A DNA stretch of 64,000 nucleotides, taken from NCBI RefSeq assembly GCF_900188115.1, contig NZ_FZNW01000003.1:124001-188000 (forward strand), in the 5' to 3' direction. This document shows positions 20,348 through 29,693 of the stretch, piece after piece. The translations under genes were made by a program, and so were the position numbers. The stretch comes from Haloechinothrix alba. Its GTDB lineage: Bacteria > Actinomycetota > Actinomycetes > Mycobacteriales > Pseudonocardiaceae. The notes under the pieces were generated by a model. That model ran no database searches, had not been told where the DNA came from, and was given only the letters and a program-made list of their open reading frames with translations. Within the stretch, counting starts at the first letter, position 1, and each line of letters starts with the position of its first letter.

Positions 20348-21433
20348 GTGACGGCGCCCACAGTGGTTGTAGCCGGCGGCGGAACAGCTGGTCATATCGA
20401 GCCCGCGCTCGCGCTGGCCGACGCGGTACGGCGGCTGCGCCCCGAGGCGAGGGTGGTCGCCCTGGGGACCGAGCGCGGGTTGGAGACCACCCTGGTACCC
20501 GACCGCGGCTACCCCCTCGAGCTGATCCCCCCGGTGCCGATGCCCCGCAAACTCGGTGCGGAGCTGCTGCGCATGCCTGCGAAGGTGCGCCGGTCGGTGC
20601 GTGCGACCCGGGAGGTGCTCAACAGGGTGGGCGCCGACGTGGTCGTCGGTTTCGGTGGCTACGTGGCGCTGCCGGCCTACCTCGCCGCGCGGGGACGGGT
20701 CCCCATCGTGGTGCACGAGGCGAACCAGCGGCCCGGCCTGGCCAATCGTGTCGGAGCGCGCCTTGCCGAACGGGTCGCGGTTGCCGTGCCGGGTACGCCG
20801 CTGCGGGGCGCCGAGCTTGTCGGGATGCCGCTGCGGGAGTCCATCACGGGGCTGGACCGGGTGGGCCTGCGGGCGCAGGCACGGGAGCACTTCGGGCTCG
20901 ACCAGGACGCTCCCACCCTGCTCGTCGTCGGCGGCTCGCAGGGCGCTCGCTCCCTGAACGAGGCAGTCTCCGGTGCGGCAACCGCGCTCGGCGAGGCCGG
21001 TATCGGCGTGCTGCACGCGCACGGCCCGAAGAACACGTTGACCGTTTCCGCGGCCCCGGGTGCGCCCGCGTACGTCACGGTGCCCTACCTCGAACGCATG
21101 GACCTGGCCTACGCGGCGGCCGATGCGGTGCTGTGCCGTTCCGGGGCGATGACGGTGGCCGAGGTCTCTGCCGTCGGGCTTCCGGCGATCTTCGTTCCGC
21201 TGCCGCACGGGAATCGTGAGCAGGAGGTCAACGCGCGACCCGCGGTGCGCGCAGGCGCGGCGATCACCGTTGACGACGCCGAGCTCGGTCCGGACTGGGT
21301 GGCCGAGCACGTGGTGCCGATGGTGGCCGATGCGGGCCGATTGGGGACAATGAGTGATGCGGCGGCGGGTCTCGGCCACCGCAGCGCCGACCGGGCGCTG
21401 GCAACAATGGTTCTGGAGGCCTGCTGTGCCTGA
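20348..21433 (+). CDS. murG: Lipid II-forming GlcNAc transferase
   Basis: Transfers GlcNAc from UDP-GlcNAc to lipid I on the inner membrane face. 361 residues from GTG 20348, which follows a GGAGGA ribosome site. The longer open frame from 20276 adds non-homologous residues. GT-B fold motifs: [17 protein letters not shown] at the N-terminus, [40 protein letters not shown] and [22 protein letters not shown]. It follows ftsW by 81 nt and precedes murC. Confidence 0.96.
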   Translation: MTAPTVVVAGGGTAGHIEPALALADAVRRLRPEARVVALGTERGLETTLVPDRGYPLELIPPVPMPRKLGAELLRMPAKVRRSVRATREVLNRVGADVVVGFGGYVALPAYLAARGRVPIVVHEANQRPGLANRVGARLAERVAVAVPGTPLRGAELVGMPLRESITGLDRVGLRAQAREHFGLDQDAPTLLVVGGSQGARSLNEAVSGAATALGEAGIGVLHAHGPKNTLTVSAAPGAPAYVTVPYLERMDLAYAAADAVLCRSGAMTVAEVSAVGLPAIFVPLPHGNREQEVNARPAVRAGAAITVDDAELGPDWVAEHVVPMVADAGRLGTMSDAAAGLGHRSADRALATMVLEACCA

Positions 21434-21461
21434 CTCGAGTCGCGATGTGAGGAGTTCCACG

Positions 21462-22913
21462 ATGCCAGTCCCCGAGCGCCTGCGGCGTGCACACCTGATC
21501 GGCATCGGTGGGGCGGGAATGAGCGGTATCGCCCGCATCCTGCTGGCACGGGGCGGTACCGTCAGCGGTTCGGACGCGAAGGACTCCCGAGCCTTCATGA
21601 CCCTGCGCGCGCAGGGTGCGGCGATCGCGATCGGTCAGGACGCGCGGAACCTCGACGGCTCCGGCGACGAGCCGACCGCCGTGATCGTCTCCACAGCCAT
21701 CAAGGAGAGCAACCCGGAGCTGGCCGCGGCCCGCGCTCGTGGCATCCCGGTGCTGCACCGGGCCGACGCGCTCGCGCTGCTGATGGACGGTCACACCGTC
21801 GCGTGCATCACCGGAACGCACGGCAAGACGTCCACGACGTCGATGCTGACCGTGGCGTTGCAGCACTGCCGCCTCGATCCGTCCTTCGCGATCGGCGCCG
21901 ACCTCAACGAGTCGGGAGCCAACGCGCATCACGGCAGCGGCGGGATGTTCGTCGCCGAGGCCGACGAGAGCGACGGCTCCTTCCTGTCGTACGCGCCGTC
22001 CGTCGCGGTGATCACCAACATCGAGCCCGATCACCTGGACCACCACGGAACGTCGGAGGCGTACGGGGCGACCTTCGACGGGTTCGTCAGCCGTATCCGC
22101 GCCGACGGCGTGCTCGTGGTGTGCTCGGACGACCCGGCTGCCGAGCGACTGGCAGGCGAGGCCGAGTCGCGGGGCCTGCTCGCCGACGGGGTACGGGTGC
22201 GGCGGTACGGCCGGACAGCCACGGGTTTCACCGACGCCCGCGTGCTGGACTACACGGCAGGCGGTGACGAAGGGGGGACCGTGCGCCTGGAGATGCGTGG
22301 CGAGGAGATCGACCTCATCGTCCCCGTGGCCGGCGAGCACATGGCGTTCAACGCCGTCGCCGCGTTGCTCGCGGGGGAGGAGCTCGGTGCCCCGCAGCAC
22401 GAGCTTCTGGAGGGTTTGGCCGCGTTCTCGGGCGTGAGCAGGCGTTTCGAGTTCAAGGGCCGCGCGGGGGCGGTCCGGGTCTACGACGACTACGCGCACC
22501 ACCCGACGGAGGTGGCGGCCCAGCTGCGCGCTGCCCGGCACGCTGCCGACCGCGGGCGCGTGCTTGTCGTGTTCCAGCCGCACCTGTACTCACGCACCGC
22601 GGCGTTCGCCGAGGAGTTCGCCGCCGCGCTCGGCCTCGCCGACGAGGTGGTGACACTCGACGTCTACGGGGCACGGGAGGAACCGGTGCCCGGTGTGACC
22701 GGCGCGCTGATCTCGGAGCGGATCACCGGTGCCGTGGCGCACTACGAGCCGGCGTTCGACCGGGCCGCCGAGCTGGCGGCCGGGCTGGCGCGACCGGGCG
22801 ACCTGCTGATCACCATGGGCGCCGGGGACGTCACCCAGCTCGGCCCGGAGATCATCAGGCAGTTGGACGACCGCGATACGGCCCCGGCGGTCGCACACGC
22901 CCGCGAGGAGTAA
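21462..22913 (+). CDS. murC: UDP-MurNAc:L-alanine ligase
   Basis: First amino acid addition of the pentapeptide. 483 residues. The N-terminus has HLIGIGGAGMSGIARILL (UDP binding), then the ATP loop ITGTHGKTSTTSML and the C-terminal YDDYAHHPTEVAAQLRA and FQPHLYSRTAAF. ATG 21462 has GAGGAG about 9 nt upstream. A GTG at 21426 that overlaps the murG stop would add 12 residues and is the main alternative. Confidence 0.96.
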   Translation: MPVPERLRRAHLIGIGGAGMSGIARILLARGGTVSGSDAKDSRAFMTLRAQGAAIAIGQDARNLDGSGDEPTAVIVSTAIKESNPELAAARARGIPVLHRADALALLMDGHTVACITGTHGKTSTTSMLTVALQHCRLDPSFAIGADLNESGANAHHGSGGMFVAEADESDGSFLSYAPSVAVITNIEPDHLDHHGTSEAYGATFDGFVSRIRADGVLVVCSDDPAAERLAGEAESRGLLADGVRVRRYGRTATGFTDARVLDYTAGGDEGGTVRLEMRGEEIDLIVPVAGEHMAFNAVAALLAGEELGAPQHELLEGLAAFSGVSRRFEFKGRAGAVRVYDDYAHHPTEVAAQLRAARHAADRGRVLVVFQPHLYSRTAAFAEEFAAALGLADEVVTLDVYGAREEPVPGVTGALISERITGAVAHYEPAFDRAAELAAGLARPGDLLITMGAGDVTQLGPEIIRQLDDRDTAPAVAHAREE

Positions 22914-22916
22914 CCG

Positions 22917-23642
22917 GTGGCGAGCACGCGCCGACGTGGGGCCGCTACACGTAAGGCTCGGGCGCGCCCGTCGCGGGGCCGGATCTTCCTGCGCCGGGCT
23001 GTGGCCGTGCTGTGCGTGCTCGCGGTCGGCGGCCTCGGCTACGTATTGCTGTTCACCTCGCTGCTCGGAGTCCGTGACGTCGAGGTGACGGGGCTCGACC
23101 GGGTCGACGAGGAGGCGGTCGTCGAGCTCGCGGCGATCCCGGATCAGCGTCCTATGCTGCGCGTGGACACCGACGAGGTGGCCGAGCGCGTCGTCGAGCT
23201 GGACGAGCTCGAACTCGCCGAGGTGTCGCGCTCCTGGCCGGCCACCATCTCGATCGAGGTCGTCGAACGGGAGCCGGTGGCGTTCTTCTCCGCGTTCGAC
23301 GGCACCCGCCTGGTCGACAAGCACGGCGTGCCGTTCCACGAGGTCGACTCGGCCCCGTCCGGGCTTCCCGAGCTGGACCTGGATTCGGTGTCCTCGGAGG
23401 ACGACACGACGCGTGCTGTGATGGACGTGCTGACGGGGTTGCCGAAGGAGCTCCGCGAGTCGGTCGAGGTGATCGGCGCGGACTCTCCCGGCAGCATCGA
23501 GTTCGGGCTCGCCGGTGGGGATACGGTGCGCTGGGGTGACAGGGAGCAGATGGAGCGCAAGGTCAAGGTTCTCGACGCCATTCTTGCCCGGCCCGGCGAG
23601 GTCTACGACGTCTCGAGCCCCGAGCTGCCCACTGTCTCGTAG
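22917..23642 (+). CDS. ftsQ: Cell division protein FtsQ
   Basis: 241 residues. A very basic cytoplasmic N-terminus (1-27) precedes one membrane helix (28-50). A POTRA-like domain (GVRDVEVTGLDRVDEEAVVELA) and a beta domain ending in LARPGEVYDVSSPELPTV follow outside. FtsQ links early and late divisome proteins. GTG 22917 is 3 nt after the murC stop. It is the last gene before the ftsZ promoter gap. Confidence 0.93.
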   Translation: MASTRRRGAATRKARARPSRGRIFLRRAVAVLCVLAVGGLGYVLLFTSLLGVRDVEVTGLDRVDEEAVVELAAIPDQRPMLRVDTDEVAERVVELDELELAEVSRSWPATISIEVVEREPVAFFSAFDGTRLVDKHGVPFHEVDSAPSGLPELDLDSVSSEDDTTRAVMDVLTGLPKELRESVEVIGADSPGSIEFGLAGGDTVRWGDREQMERKVKVLDAILARPGEVYDVSSPELPTVS

Positions 23643-23922
23643 GCACCGGACGGCGGCGAGCCGCGAGGGCAGGCGCGGGGCGACACGGGGTGGTGGTCGA
23701 GTGAGTGTCGTCATAGCAACAACTTTCAGGCGCGACACCCGGCGTGGCTGCTGGATTCACCGGAAATCGATGCTTACCGTCCAGAACCAGCGTCAGAAGT
23801 TGACATAATTCTGAACCTCATGTTGAGGTCGAGGGTTTTCCCGGGCGTCACAGCTCCGGGGTGGTCGACTTCGGACGTCGAAGCAGCGGAGACCTCAAGC
23901 CACGATCAGGAAGGCGGACCCG
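23643..23922 (+). promoter_or_regulatory. ftsQ-ftsZ spacer with candidate ftsZ promoter elements
   Basis: 280 nt without a gene, unusual inside this otherwise overlapping cluster. An AT-rich core lies at 23788-23830: TTGACA at 23800-23805, CATAAT at 23804-23809, and an inverted repeat CAGAA/TTCTG (23794-23798 and 23809-23813) around them. FtsZ is commonly given its own promoters inside actinobacterial division clusters, and this core is the best candidate. I cannot fix a transcription start. Confidence 0.5.
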
Positions 23923-25242
23923 ATGACGCCCCCGCACAACTACCTCGCGGTGATCAAAGTCGTCGGTATCGGCGGCGGTGGTGTGAATGCTGTGAACCGC
24001 ATGATCGAGGTCGGCCTCAAGGGGGTCGAGTTCATCGCGGTGAACACCGACGCCCAAGCATTGCTGATGTCGGACGCCGACGTGAAGCTGGACATCGGCA
24101 GGGAGCTCACGCGCGGTCTCGGCGCCGGTGCCGCCCCGGACGTCGGTCAGCGTGCCGCCGAGGACCATCGTGACGAGATCGAGGAGGTCCTCAAGGGCGC
24201 GGACATGGTGTTCGTGACCGCGGGCGAAGGCGGCGGTACCGGCACCGGGGGAGCGCCGGTCGTCGCTCAGGTGGCGCGCAAGCTCGGCGCACTGACCATC
24301 GGCGTGGTGACGCGCCCGTTCTCCTTCGAGGGCAAACGGCGCGGCTCGCAGGCCGAGGACGGGATCCAGGAGCTGCGCAACGAGTGCGACACGCTGATCG
24401 TGATACCGAACGACCGGCTGCTGCAGCTCGGCGACATCGGCGTCTCGCTGATGGATGCCTTCCGCTCGGCCGATGAGGTCCTGCTGTCGGGTGTGCAGGG
24501 CATCACCGACCTGATCACCACGCCGGGCCTGATCAACCTCGACTTCGCAGACGTGAAGAGCGTGATGTCGGGCGCGGGCAGCGCGCTGATGGGGATCGGT
24601 TCCGCGCGCGGCGAGGGCAGGGCCGTGCAGGCCGCGGAGAAGGCGATCAACTCCCCGCTGCTCGAGGCGTCGATGGACGGGGCGCACGGGGCACTGCTGT
24701 CCATCGCGGGCGGCTCGGACCTGGGGCTGTTCGAGATCAACGAGGCCGCGTCGCTGGTGCAGGAGTCCGCGCACCCGGAAGCGAACATCATCTTCGGCAC
24801 GATCATCGACGACTCGCTCGGTGACGAGGTCCGTGTCACGGTGATAGCCGCAGGTTTCGACGCAGGCGCACCGACGCACAAGAAGTTGGATCCACCGGCA
24901 GTGGCCTCCTCCACGTCGACGTCCACGGCATCGGCGGAGTCCGGCACGGTCGGCGGCGGCGCGGAACGTTCCTCCGGGTCCCGCCAGGCCGAGCAGGGTA
25001 GGCCCGCCGCGCGGCAGGAGCCCGCTGCGGGCGGCGGTGCGGGTGCCGCGAGCTCGACCGGATCCACCGGATCCACCGGATCCACGGGGGCTGCTGCGCA
25101 AGGCAGTGGCTTGCCCCAGCACGGGGCAGGCGGTGCGGTGAGTAACGGTGGTTCGCGGGGGAGCCTGCCCAACAGGGCTGTTCCGGTTACCGATGACTCC
25201 GAGGACGACGACGTGGACGTCCCGCCCTTCATGCGGCGTTAG
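23923..25242 (+). CDS. ftsZ: Cell division GTPase FtsZ
   Basis: 439 residues; the tubulin-like protein that polymerises into the Z ring. GTP-binding starts at [15 protein letters not shown], with the tubulin signature GGGTGTGG at 103-110 and the T7 loop NLDFADVK near 207, which completes GTP hydrolysis in the next subunit. The linker (about 318-425) is Ser/Thr/Gly/Ala-rich with a GST repeat. The end [11 protein letters not shown] is the conserved tail that binds SepF and FtsW in actinobacteria. ATG 23923 has AGGAAGG upstream. Confidence 0.98.
   Translation: MTPPHNYLAVIKVVGIGGGGVNAVNRMIEVGLKGVEFIAVNTDAQALLMSDADVKLDIGRELTRGLGAGAAPDVGQRAAEDHRDEIEEVLKGADMVFVTAGEGGGTGTGGAPVVAQVARKLGALTIGVVTRPFSFEGKRRGSQAEDGIQELRNECDTLIVIPNDRLLQLGDIGVSLMDAFRSADEVLLSGVQGITDLITTPGLINLDFADVKSVMSGAGSALMGIGSARGEGRAVQAAEKAINSPLLEASMDGAHGALLSIAGGSDLGLFEINEAASLVQESAHPEANIIFGTIIDDSLGDEVRVTVIAAGFDAGAPTHKKLDPPAVASSTSTSTASAESGTVGGGAERSSGSRQAEQGRPAARQEPAAGGGAGAASSTGSTGSTGSTGAAAQGSGLPQHGAGGAVSNGGSRGSLPNRAVPVTDDSEDDDVDVPPFMRR
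25054..25089 (+). repeat. 9-bp tandem repeat coding the FtsZ linker
   Basis: Four in-frame 9-bp units (TCGACCGGA, TCCACCGGA twice, TCCACGGGG) code for Gly-Ser-Thr repeats in the disordered FtsZ linker. Because the unit keeps frame, copy number can change without breaking the protein. Confidence 0.85.
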
Positions 25243-25357
25243 GATCAGCCGGCCCCCGGTTCCGCAGCGGCGGCCGGTGGCACATCCGGCAGTCGCCTCG
25301 AGTAGCACGCTCGCCGCGAGCCGTGCGTCCTGTTCGCGCGTCCCCTTGCTGCGTGCC

Positions 25358-25422
25358 CTGTCCACCGGCTCTGTCCACCGGCTCTGTCCACCGGCCCTGT
25401 CCACCGGCCCTGTCCACCGGGT
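25358..25422. repeat. 13-bp tandem repeat, five copies, after ftsZ
   Basis: Five head-to-tail copies of CTGTCCACCGGCT or near variants run without gaps: 25358-25370, 25371-25383, 25384-25396, 25397-25409 and 25410-25422. Only the last one or two bases differ. The unit length is not a multiple of three and lies outside genes. It may be a variable-number repeat. Confidence 0.92.
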
Positions 25423-25464
25423 CGGTGCGCGCAGCCGATTAAGGTGTGAGGCAGCGGCGAAGGG

Positions 25465-25519
25465 CTCCAGACAGCGAGCTCCAGAAGCAAGCTCCAGACA
25501 GCGAGCTTCAGACAGCGAG
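25465..25519. repeat. 14-bp imperfect tandem repeat upstream of pgeF
   Basis: Four units related to CTCCAGACAGCGAG (25465-25478, 25479-25491 with one base missing, 25492-25505, 25506-25519) lie 35 nt before the pgeF start. Together with the 13-bp array they fill most of the 312-nt gene-free ftsZ-pgeF gap. Confidence 0.82.
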
Positions 25520-25554
25520 CCGCACGAGTGAGGAACGCGACCGGGAGGCAGGGC

Positions 25555-26262
25555 GTGCGGATACGTCGAGTGGTCACGACGCGCGCGGGTGGGTACTCGA
25601 GCCCACCGTACGACTCGTTCAACCTCGGCGACGAGGTCGGCGACGACCCGGACGCGGTGACTGCCAACCGCAAGCGCCTGGCGACCGAGCTCGGTCTCGC
25701 CGAGGACCGCGTCACGTGGATGGAGCAGGTGCACGGCCGGACGGTCCGCATCGTCGACGGCCCCCTCGACGGCCCCGCGGAGGCGACGGATGTGCTGGTG
25801 ACGGCCGAACGGGACCTCGCGGTCGTGGCGCTGGTCGCCGACTGCGTACCGGTCCTGCTCGCCGACCCCGAAGCGGGCGTGGCCGCATCGGCGCACGCCG
25901 GTCGTGTCGGCGCGCGTGTCGGTGTGGTGCCGGCGGCGCTGGAGGCGATGTACTCGCTCGGAGCGCAGGCATCCCGCGTCGAGGTACTGCTCGGGCCTGC
26001 GATCTGCGGGCAGTGCTACGAGGTTCCACGCGAGATGGCAGCCGATGTCGAGCGGCACCTTCCGGGTAGCGCGTGTCGCACCGCGAAGGGGACGGCCGGT
26101 ATCGACCTGCGGTCCGGGCTCTGGAACCAGCTCGCGGCGGCCGGTATCGGCAGTGTCGGGGTCGACCCTCGCTGTACCGCGGAGGATGACTCGCTGTTCA
26201 GCTACCGCAGGCAGGGCACGACCGGCCGGATCGCCGCGGTGACGTGGGTCGATTCCGCGTGA
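25555..26262 (+). CDS. pgeF: Peptidoglycan editing factor PgeF (laccase-domain YfiH family)
   Basis: 235 residues with one CNF1/YfiH-like domain. The metal/catalytic residues show as DCVPVLLADP, SAHAGRVGARVG and GPAICGQCYEVP (Cys and His ligands). Family members cleave wrongly built UDP-MurNAc-L-Ser or act as purine nucleoside phosphorylases; the location after ftsZ supports the wall-editing role. GTG 25555 with GGGAGG upstream was chosen; GTG 25528 would add nine residues. Its stop overlaps the yggS GTG by 4 nt. Confidence 0.9.
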   Translation: MRIRRVVTTRAGGYSSPPYDSFNLGDEVGDDPDAVTANRKRLATELGLAEDRVTWMEQVHGRTVRIVDGPLDGPAEATDVLVTAERDLAVVALVADCVPVLLADPEAGVAASAHAGRVGARVGVVPAALEAMYSLGAQASRVEVLLGPAICGQCYEVPREMAADVERHLPGSACRTAKGTAGIDLRSGLWNQLAAAGIGSVGVDPRCTAEDDSLFSYRRQGTTGRIAAVTWVDSA

Positions 26263-27002
26263 CCGGCACAGCGGGCGAGCGGAAGGCGCAGCTGCGCGCG
26301 GCGCTGGAATCGGTGCGCGCGCGGGTCGACAGGGCGTGCCTGGCGGCGGGCAGGGACCCCGGTGAGGTCCGGTTGCTGGCTGTCACCAAGACGTTCCCGG
26401 CATCCGATGTCGCGCTGCTGTCCGACCTGGGTCTGCGTGACTTCGCGGAGAACAAGGACCAGGAGGCCGGTGCCAAGGCCGCCGAGCTCGCTTCGCTGCG
26501 ACCGGACGCGGACGTGCGGTGGCACATGGTCGGCCGGCTGCAGCGCAACAAGGCGCGCACGGTCGTACGGTGGGCCGACGAGGTGCAGTCCGTCGATTCG
26601 GTGAGGTTGGCTACCGCACTCGATCGGGCAGTCGCCACCGCTAGGGAGCGCGGGTCACGTACGCGACCGCTGGACGTGCTGGTGCAGGTGAGCCTGGATG
26701 ATGCGCCGCATCGCGGTGGTTGCCCAGAGGAAGAACTACCGGAACTAGTGAGTAAAATCACTCAACTGAATGAATTGCGTGTTCGCGGAGTGATGACTGT
26801 TGCCCCGTATGGGGTGGATCACAGTGCCACTTTTGCGCGATTCGCAAGAATTTACCGCCGACTTCGTGAGGATTATCCCAATCTCGACGAGGTCTCGGCC
26901 GGGATGAGCGGAGATCTCGAGGCGGCCGTGGCACACGGCTCCACGTGTGTGCGTGTCGGAACAGCGTTGCTCGGGGGTCGAGAGCTAGCCTCGCGTGAGT
27001 GA
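26259..27002 (+). CDS. yggS: PLP homeostasis protein of the YggS/PROSC family
   Basis: 247 residues with an alanine racemase-like barrel. The pyridoxal phosphate lysine is in LLAVTKTFP (Lys44). The phosphate loop is near [14 protein letters not shown], and ENKDQEA and [13 protein letters not shown] are characteristic. The family keeps free pyridoxal phosphate and amino acid pools in balance. The 3' third (about 26740-26880) is strikingly less GC-rich than the rest of the window and uses codons that are rare here. Confidence 0.93.
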   Translation: MTGTAGERKAQLRAALESVRARVDRACLAAGRDPGEVRLLAVTKTFPASDVALLSDLGLRDFAENKDQEAGAKAAELASLRPDADVRWHMVGRLQRNKARTVVRWADEVQSVDSVRLATALDRAVATARERGSRTRPLDVLVQVSLDDAPHRGGCPEEELPELVSKITQLNELRVRGVMTVAPYGVDHSATFARFARIYRRLREDYPNLDEVSAGMSGDLEAAVAHGSTCVRVGTALLGGRELASRE

Positions 27003-27037
27003 CGGTGGGGCGCTACCCCGAAATCGCGGAGGAGAGC

Positions 27038-27670
27038 ATGAGCACGCTGCAGAGGCTGAAAGCCTACTTCGGGATGATCCCAGCCGACGATGAGGGGTAC
27101 GACGACTACCCAGCTCACCAGGGCTACCGGTACGACTACCGGGAGGACTACCGGGACGAAGAAGGATACATGGCGGAGGAGCCGCCACACCGGGGGCGCG
27201 GCGGCTACCGCATGCGCGCCGACCCGCTCGACGAACCGAACGTGCCTGTCCGTGGCCGAGGCCGCGGGTCAGGCGGCGAGCCGGCGGTGGCCGGGGCGTT
27301 GGCGATGGACCGGCAGCCGGAGCAGGTCACCAGGCTGCGTTCGGTGCCGGAGTACAGTGCCCAGCCGGCCGCCCCACCCGCCCGCGACCCGCTGAGCAGG
27401 ATCGTGACCCTGCATCCGAGTGGCTACAGTGAGGCGCGTGAGATCGGCGAGCACTTCCGGGACGGTAGCCCGGTGATCATGAATCTCACCGAGATGGAGA
27501 ACGCGGACGCCAAGCGGCTTGTGGACTTCGCCGCTGGTCTCGCCTTCGCTCTCCAAGGCTCGATCGACAAGGTCACGAACAAGGTCTTCCTGCTCTCGCC
27601 CCCCGACATCGATGTCTCGGCAGAGGATCGTCGGCGGATTGCCGAGGGCGGGTTGTTCCTCCGTCGCTGA
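27038..27670 (+). CDS. sepF: Cell division protein SepF
   Basis: 210 residues. The N-terminal [14 protein letters not shown] is the amphipathic membrane-binding helix. A Tyr/Asp/Arg-rich linker (about 20-55) follows, and the C-terminal SepF domain (about 120-205) includes [20 protein letters not shown] and [24 protein letters not shown]. SepF ties FtsZ filaments to the membrane and is the main FtsZ anchor in actinobacteria that lack FtsA. ATG 27038 has GGAGGAG before it, while the longer frame start at 26999 lacks homology. Confidence 0.96.
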   Translation: MSTLQRLKAYFGMIPADDEGYDDYPAHQGYRYDYREDYRDEEGYMAEEPPHRGRGGYRMRADPLDEPNVPVRGRGRGSGGEPAVAGALAMDRQPEQVTRLRSVPEYSAQPAAPPARDPLSRIVTLHPSGYSEAREIGEHFRDGSPVIMNLTEMENADAKRLVDFAAGLAFALQGSIDKVTNKVFLLSPPDIDVSAEDRRRIAEGGLFLRR

Positions 27671-27690
27671 GAAGTGGCAGAGTTAGGCGC

Positions 27691-27981
27691 GTGGAACTGG
27701 TCTTTCAAGTCGTCTACTATGTGCTGTTCGTCTACTGGCTCATCCTCCTGGCGCGAGTGGTGGCCGAGCTCGTACGGGCGTTCGCCCGTGAGTGGCGTCC
27801 AGCGGGAGGGGTTGCGGTAACGCTCGAGACCATCTACACAGTTACCGACCCACCTGTCCGAGCGCTCCGTCGGATCATTCCGACTGTGCGGATCGGCAAC
27901 GTGGGGCTGGACTTATCGATTATGGTGCTGTTGTTGGTTGTGTTCATACTGATGCAACTGGCGTCATCCGGTGCCCAGTGA
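27691..27981 (+). CDS. YggT-family membrane protein
   Basis: 96 residues with two hydrophobic helices (about 3-30 and 70-92) and the family segment TDPPVRALRRIIPTVRIGNVGLDLSIMVLLL. It lies in the conserved order sepF-yggT-wag31. Family members have been tied to cell shape, osmotic tolerance and division, but the molecular role is not settled. GTG 27691 follows sepF by 20 nt. Confidence 0.9.
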   Translation: MELVFQVVYYVLFVYWLILLARVVAELVRAFAREWRPAGGVAVTLETIYTVTDPPVRALRRIIPTVRIGNVGLDLSIMVLLLVVFILMQLASSGAQ

Positions 27982-28025
27982 AGGGACCGGGTATCGTGCA
28001 GGCCTGGAGTGCGTGAGGTGATCAG

Positions 28026-28940
28026 ATGTCCTTGACCCCCGCTGACGTGCACAATGTCGCGTTCAGCAAGCCACCGATTGGCAAACGGGGCTACAACGAG
28101 GACGAGGTGGACGCCTTCCTCGACCTGGTGGAGACCGAACTTGCCCGCTTGATCGAGGAAAACAACGAGCTGCGTCAACAGGTCGAACAGCTCGATGCCG
28201 AGCTGCAGTCGGCACGCAGTGAGGTTCAGCAGGGCGCGAACTCGGGCGCTCCGGCTGCACAGCCGGCTCGTCAAGAGCCTGCGCAGCACGAACCTGCGCG
28301 TCAGGAGGAGCCCGCGCGGCGCCTCACCTCGGTCCCGGCCCCTTCGGCGTTGGAGCAGACCCAGGAGCACGCCGGGCTGGGCGGTGACGGTGGCGAACCG
28401 AACGTGCAGGCGGCGAAGGTGCTCGGGCTCGCCCAGGAGATGGCCGACCGGTTGACGGTCGAGGCCAAGGCCGAGTCCGATGGCATGCTCGCCGAGGCGC
28501 GCACCAAGTCGGAGCAGTTGCTCTCCGAGGCTCGCTCGAAGGCCGACTCGATGGTCAACGAGGCCCGGACCCGGGCGGAGACGATGCTCAACGACGCACG
28601 TACCCGAGCGGAGACGATCGAGCGGCAGTCCAGGGACAAGGCCGCGACCATGGAGCGCGAGGCGCAGCGCAAGTACACCGAGTCGATGAACGCGCTGACA
28701 GCGGAGAAGGATGCCCTGAGCAAGAAGATCGACGAGCTGCGCACGATCGAGCGTGAGTACCGTACGAGGCTTCGGGGCTTCTTGGAGTCCCAGCTGCGCG
28801 AGCTGGACGACCGTGGTTCGGCCGCGCCGTCCTCGGCACCGTCGTCCGGCGGGTCGACGGGTGAGTCCAACTCGTCGTCCGCGGGCGGTGGTGCGAGCAA
28901 CCAGGGGTTCTCGTTCGGCCCGCGCGCCGAGGCAGGCTAG
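28026..28940 (+). CDS. wag31: Polar growth organiser Wag31 (DivIVA)
   Basis: 304 residues. The N-terminal membrane-binding domain (1-60) has [34 protein letters not shown], and a long coiled coil follows (about 130-265) with alternating Ala/Glu/Lys/Arg. A Gln/Pro/Ala-rich linker (68-105) and a Ser/Gly-rich tail flank it. In actinobacteria DivIVA marks negative membrane curvature and recruits the wall-elongation machinery at the poles. Phosphorylation by Ser/Thr kinases is known in mycobacteria. ATG 28026 is 44 nt after yggT. Confidence 0.96.
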   Translation: MSLTPADVHNVAFSKPPIGKRGYNEDEVDAFLDLVETELARLIEENNELRQQVEQLDAELQSARSEVQQGANSGAPAAQPARQEPAQHEPARQEEPARRLTSVPAPSALEQTQEHAGLGGDGGEPNVQAAKVLGLAQEMADRLTVEAKAESDGMLAEARTKSEQLLSEARSKADSMVNEARTRAETMLNDARTRAETIERQSRDKAATMEREAQRKYTESMNALTAEKDALSKKIDELRTIEREYRTRLRGFLESQLRELDDRGSAAPSSAPSSGGSTGESNSSSAGGGASNQGFSFGPRAEAG

Positions 28941-28994
28941 CGGGAACCGGGCGAAGCCGTGCCGGAAACCTCCTCACGTCCGAGCTGAGTCGTC

Positions 28995-29510
28995 GTGCTC
29001 TACATCGTTCTCGTCCTGGTACTCGGTGCTCTTGGCCTGCTGGTAGCCGCACTGGTCACGGGCTCGTCCCTGTGGGCATGGATCTCGATCGGCTGTTCGG
29101 CCGTGGCTGCACTGCTGCTGGTCGTGGACTGGCTGCGCAGGCGTGGCAAGCAGGCGCCCGCCGGCGAGACCGCCGAGGTCACGGCAGCTGCCGGGCAGGG
29201 TGCGGATGCGGAACGTCCCGCCACCGAGGGGGAGAACGCCGCGGCCGGCAGCGACGGGGACGAGCCCGGCCGTGACCCCGATGAGGAGGAGACGGACGCG
29301 GCGGACCTGCTGATCGTCGCAGAGCTGCAGGACGAGGTGCTGGTCGTCGACGAGCATCCCCGTTACCACCTCGAGGTGTGCTCGTGGTTGGCCGATCGCG
29401 ACACGATGCCGATCTCCGTGGCCGAGGCGCGGGAGCTGGGATTCACGCCGTGCGCGCGGTGTGGTCCGGACGGGCGGCTCGCCGCACAGCACCGGAGCGC
29501 GAGCACGTAG
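28995..29510 (+). CDS. Two-helix membrane protein with cytosolic His/Cys-containing tail
   Basis: 171 residues. Two hydrophobic helices (about 2-22 and 26-45) are followed by an acidic, low-complexity linker (55-110) and a compact tail (115-165). The tail carries His, Cys and CARCGPDG in HPRYHLEVCSWL...LGFTPCARCG, a pattern that could bind zinc. It stands immediately after wag31, as a small membrane gene (Rv2144c) does in mycobacteria. I recognise no function. The GTG start has only a weak ribosome site. Metal binding is an inference from the Cys/His spacing. Confidence 0.75.
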   Translation: MLYIVLVLVLGALGLLVAALVTGSSLWAWISIGCSAVAALLLVVDWLRRRGKQAPAGETAEVTAAAGQGADAERPATEGENAAAGSDGDEPGRDPDEEETDAADLLIVAELQDEVLVVDEHPRYHLEVCSWLADRDTMPISVAEARELGFTPCARCGPDGRLAAQHRSAST

Positions 29511-29693
29511 GGCGCGCAAGGAGCGTCACCGGCGGTGTCCGGGGCTCGCCCGGGGTCCCCCGCCGGATGCCGGCTGCCGGTCGACCGCCCGGGGTGCGTA
29601 CGAAGACCTCCCGCGGCACGCGTGGTGTGGGGTCGGCCCGTCCCGAGGGACCCTGGGGGAACGGTGCGCCGTCCCGAGGCGTTAACCTGGAGC
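29511..29693. other. Spacer between the membrane gene and the T-box leader
   Basis: About 180 nt with no convincing gene. CGTCCCGAGG occurs twice (near 29639 and 29671), and GGGGCTCGCCC-type inverted sequences near 29538-29560 could end the wag31 transcript. The ileS promoter should lie at its right end. Confidence 0.45.

Noticed and set aside
25358-25519. CRISPR array
   Set aside because: The units are 13-14 bp and contiguous without unique spacers, and no cas gene is near; these are simple tandem repeats.
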